Assembly: GCA_007133845.1 (NCBI GenBank)
Contig: SLLY01000055.1
Coordinates: 1 to 5,596 of the forward strand
DNA length: 5,596 bases
Reading direction: 5' to 3'
Source of the DNA: Candidatus Woesearchaeota archaeon
Lineage (GTDB): Archaea > Nanobdellota > Nanobdellia > CSSed11-243R1
The position numbers and the translations under genes were made by a program. Below are positions 4,421 to 5,596 of this stretch, in pieces. The notes under the pieces are model-generated. The model saw nothing but the letters and a program-made list of their open reading frames with translations, ran no database searches and was not told the DNA's origin. Numbering within the stretch: the stretch's first letter is position 1; each line of letters starts with the position of its first letter.

Positions 4421-5461
4421 ATGGGACTATTTGATGTTGATATAAATAAACATATTATAAAAAACGAAGAAATTTTAAGTTATGATTATATACCTCAGAA
4501 GATACCTTATAGAGAAAATCAAATACAAGAAATAGCGAATTCAATAAAACCTATGTTAAATGAAAGGAGTGGTTCAAATTTGTTTATATATGGCGCTCCT
4601 GGAATTGGAAAAACCGCTTCTATAAAATGGGTTTTAAAAGAACTGGAAGAAACTACAGATGAAATAATTCCAATATACATAAATTGTTGGAATTTAAAAA
4701 CAAAATATTTTATTTTTTCAAAAATAGCAAATAAACTTAATTTAGCATTTACTGCTGGAAAAAGTTCTGAACATGTTTTACAACACATAATCTATAAATT
4801 AAAAAATAAAAAACCAGTATTTGTATTTGATGAAATAGACAAAATAGAAAGTACCGATTTCCTGTATCAAATTACTTCAAACTTTCCAAGTGCGTGCATA
4901 CATTTGATAAGTAATAAATTTGATTATGTAACCAAAATAGACCCTAGAATAAAATCGAGAATAATACTTAAAAATCTTGAGTTCAGACCATATAATTTAG
5001 AAGAAATAAATGGTATAATAAAAGAAAGAGCTGAAAAAGCTTTGAAAAAAAATGCTATTAATCCAGAACACATTAAACAAATATCTAATATAACATATAA
5101 TAAAAAAGATGTGCGGGTAGGTATATATTTGTTAAAAGAATCTGCAAAAATAGCTGAACAAAGAGGAAAAAATAAGATAGAAAAAGAGGATATAAAAAAG
5201 GCGATAGATAGTTCCTTAGATAAAAAACCAGATGAAGAAAAATTAAGCAAAGACGAATCTTTAATACTTGAAATAGTAAAAGATAATGATGGAGAAATTG
5301 CGGGAGAACTCTTTGAGAAATATAAATCAAAGAATGGAAAATTATCTTATAAAAGTTTTAAAAGATATGCAAAACGTTTGGAAAGATTAGGATTACTAAA
5401 ATTAAAAAGAACAGCTGGAGGCTTTAAAGGACGCTCCACCAGAATATACATAAAAAAATAA
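4421..5461 (+). CDS. cdc6: Orc1/Cdc6 family replication initiator
   Basis: The 346-residue product is an archaeal Orc1/Cdc6 protein, the AAA+ ATPase that binds origins and helps load the MCM helicase. Visible in order are the family N-terminus MGLFD, YDYIPQKIPYRENQ at 21-34, Walker A GAPGIGKT at 58-65, Walker B VFVFDEID at 133-140, sensor 1 region LISNKFDY at 162-169, DPRIKSR at 174-180 (arginine-finger region), and KDVRVGIYLLKESA at 229-242 with a likely sensor 2 Arg232. A C-terminal winged-helix domain covers about 275-346, with a recognition-helix-like segment YKSFKRYAKRLERLGLL and a basic wing. It is shorter than the roughly 370-420 residues of many relatives. An in-frame TTG at 4406 would add five residues, but MGLFD is the usual family start and the TATA-like box fits only 4421. 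The gene is divergent from the permease and ends one base before the stop of a convergent gene. Confidence 0.93.
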   Translation: MGLFDVDINKHIIKNEEILSYDYIPQKIPYRENQIQEIANSIKPMLNERSGSNLFIYGAPGIGKTASIKWVLKELEETTDEIIPIYINCWNLKTKYFIFSKIANKLNLAFTAGKSSEHVLQHIIYKLKNKKPVFVFDEIDKIESTDFLYQITSNFPSACIHLISNKFDYVTKIDPRIKSRIILKNLEFRPYNLEEINGIIKERAEKALKKNAINPEHIKQISNITYNKKDVRVGIYLLKESAKIAEQRGKNKIEKEDIKKAIDSSLDKKPDEEKLSKDESLILEIVKDNDGEIAGELFEKYKSKNGKLSYKSFKRYAKRLERLGLLKLKRTAGGFKGRSTRIYIKK

Positions 5462-5462
5462 A
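5450..5462 (-). terminator. Oligo-T terminator for the right-edge minus-strand gene
   Basis: Directly after the TAA of the minus-strand gene, that strand reads TTTATTTTTTTAT. This is a strong oligo-T signal of the archaeal kind, embedded in the last codons of the convergent orc1/cdc6 gene. No comparable T run is seen just downstream of orc1/cdc6 on the plus strand. Confidence 0.45.
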
Positions 5463-5596
5463 TTAGCACGCCTTATTAACAGTTACATTGTGCAATCTAT
5501 ATGCTAATATAACGTCTTCATTTAATTCTAATGCATTGTATGTGTTTCTAGCCCTAGGACTCATTTTATAATCTCTTTTCCATTCTGGTATTTCCC
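5463..5596 (-). CDS. Unrecognised protein, C-terminal fragment (runs off right edge)
   Basis: Reading leftward from the window edge, one minus-strand frame stays open for 43 codons from 5594 and ends in TAA at 5465-5463. The visible C-terminus is EIPEWKRDYKMSPRARNTYN, then ALELNEDVILAYRLHNVTVN, then KAC. The other two minus-strand frames meet stops within about a dozen codons of the edge. The composition is protein-like and mixed: a basic Arg/Lys stretch followed by a likely helix ALELNEDVILAYRLHN. I do not recognise the family. The gene converges on orc1/cdc6 with one base between stop codons and is followed by a T-rich terminator. An ATG inside (the M of KMSPR) could start a 33-residue protein, but the reading frame continues upstream, so a longer gene entering from the right is more likely. 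Confidence 0.55.
   Translation of the reverse strand, partial: EIPEWKRDYKMSPRARNTYNALELNEDVILAYRLHNVTVNKAC

Noticed and set aside
4519..5330. Minus-strand open frames opposite orc1/cdc6
   Set aside because: They are rich in Phe, Leu and Ile because the sense strand is A-rich, and they overlap the intact AAA+ and winged-helix coding region.

Overview
This window is archaeal. An archaeal Orc1/Cdc6 replication initiator, deoxyhypusine synthase, the diphthamide enzyme Dph6 and a PAC2-family proteasome-assembly protein all occur together. The promoters look archaeal too: TATA-like boxes lie about 24-29 bases before start codons, with almost no leader sequence. The DNA is strongly AT-rich, with many A and T runs, ATA isoleucine codons and AGA arginine codons. 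The standard genetic code fits every gene. Short genes, tight packing and an unlinked 5S rRNA would suit a small-genome archaeon (for example a DPANN-type lineage), but this placement is an inference and no marker here proves it.

Layout, left to right. At the left edge (1-85, minus) is the N-terminus of a probable Nudix hydrolase. A complete 5S rRNA (155-274, minus) follows, with no 16S or 23S beside it. Then come deoxyhypusine synthase (311-1255, minus) and Dph6 (1266-1949, minus), which form a two-gene unit read dph6 then dys. A 35-base divergent promoter region separates dph6 from a second, degenerate Nudix protein (1985-2401, plus). That gene converges with no gap on a PAC2-family protein (2402-3133, minus). 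Next is an 11-helix amino-acid permease (3163-4311, minus). A 109-base AT-rich region (4312-4420) then separates the permease from a compact orc1/cdc6 gene (4421-5461, plus). At the right edge is the C-terminal end of an unrecognised minus-strand gene (5463 onward).

How the genes work together. The clearest functional group is dph6-dys: each enzyme serves the post-translational modification of one translation factor (diphthamide on aEF2, hypusine-type modification on aIF5A), and a 5S rRNA gene lies immediately downstream. The PAC2 protein and permease share a strand and could be co-transcribed, but the PAC2 gene also has a plausible promoter and Shine-Dalgarno site of its own. The Orc1 gene with its AT-rich upstream region is a possible replication-origin neighbourhood, although I see no classical origin recognition box.

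I found no CRISPR array, transposon, prophage gene, tRNA or other sign of a new multi-gene system. The window reads as ordinary archaeal core genome with several unusual details: the degenerate Nudix box, start-site evidence from promoter geometry, terminators embedded in coding sequence, and an unrecognised partial gene. No stretch longer than 300 bases lacks a gene.
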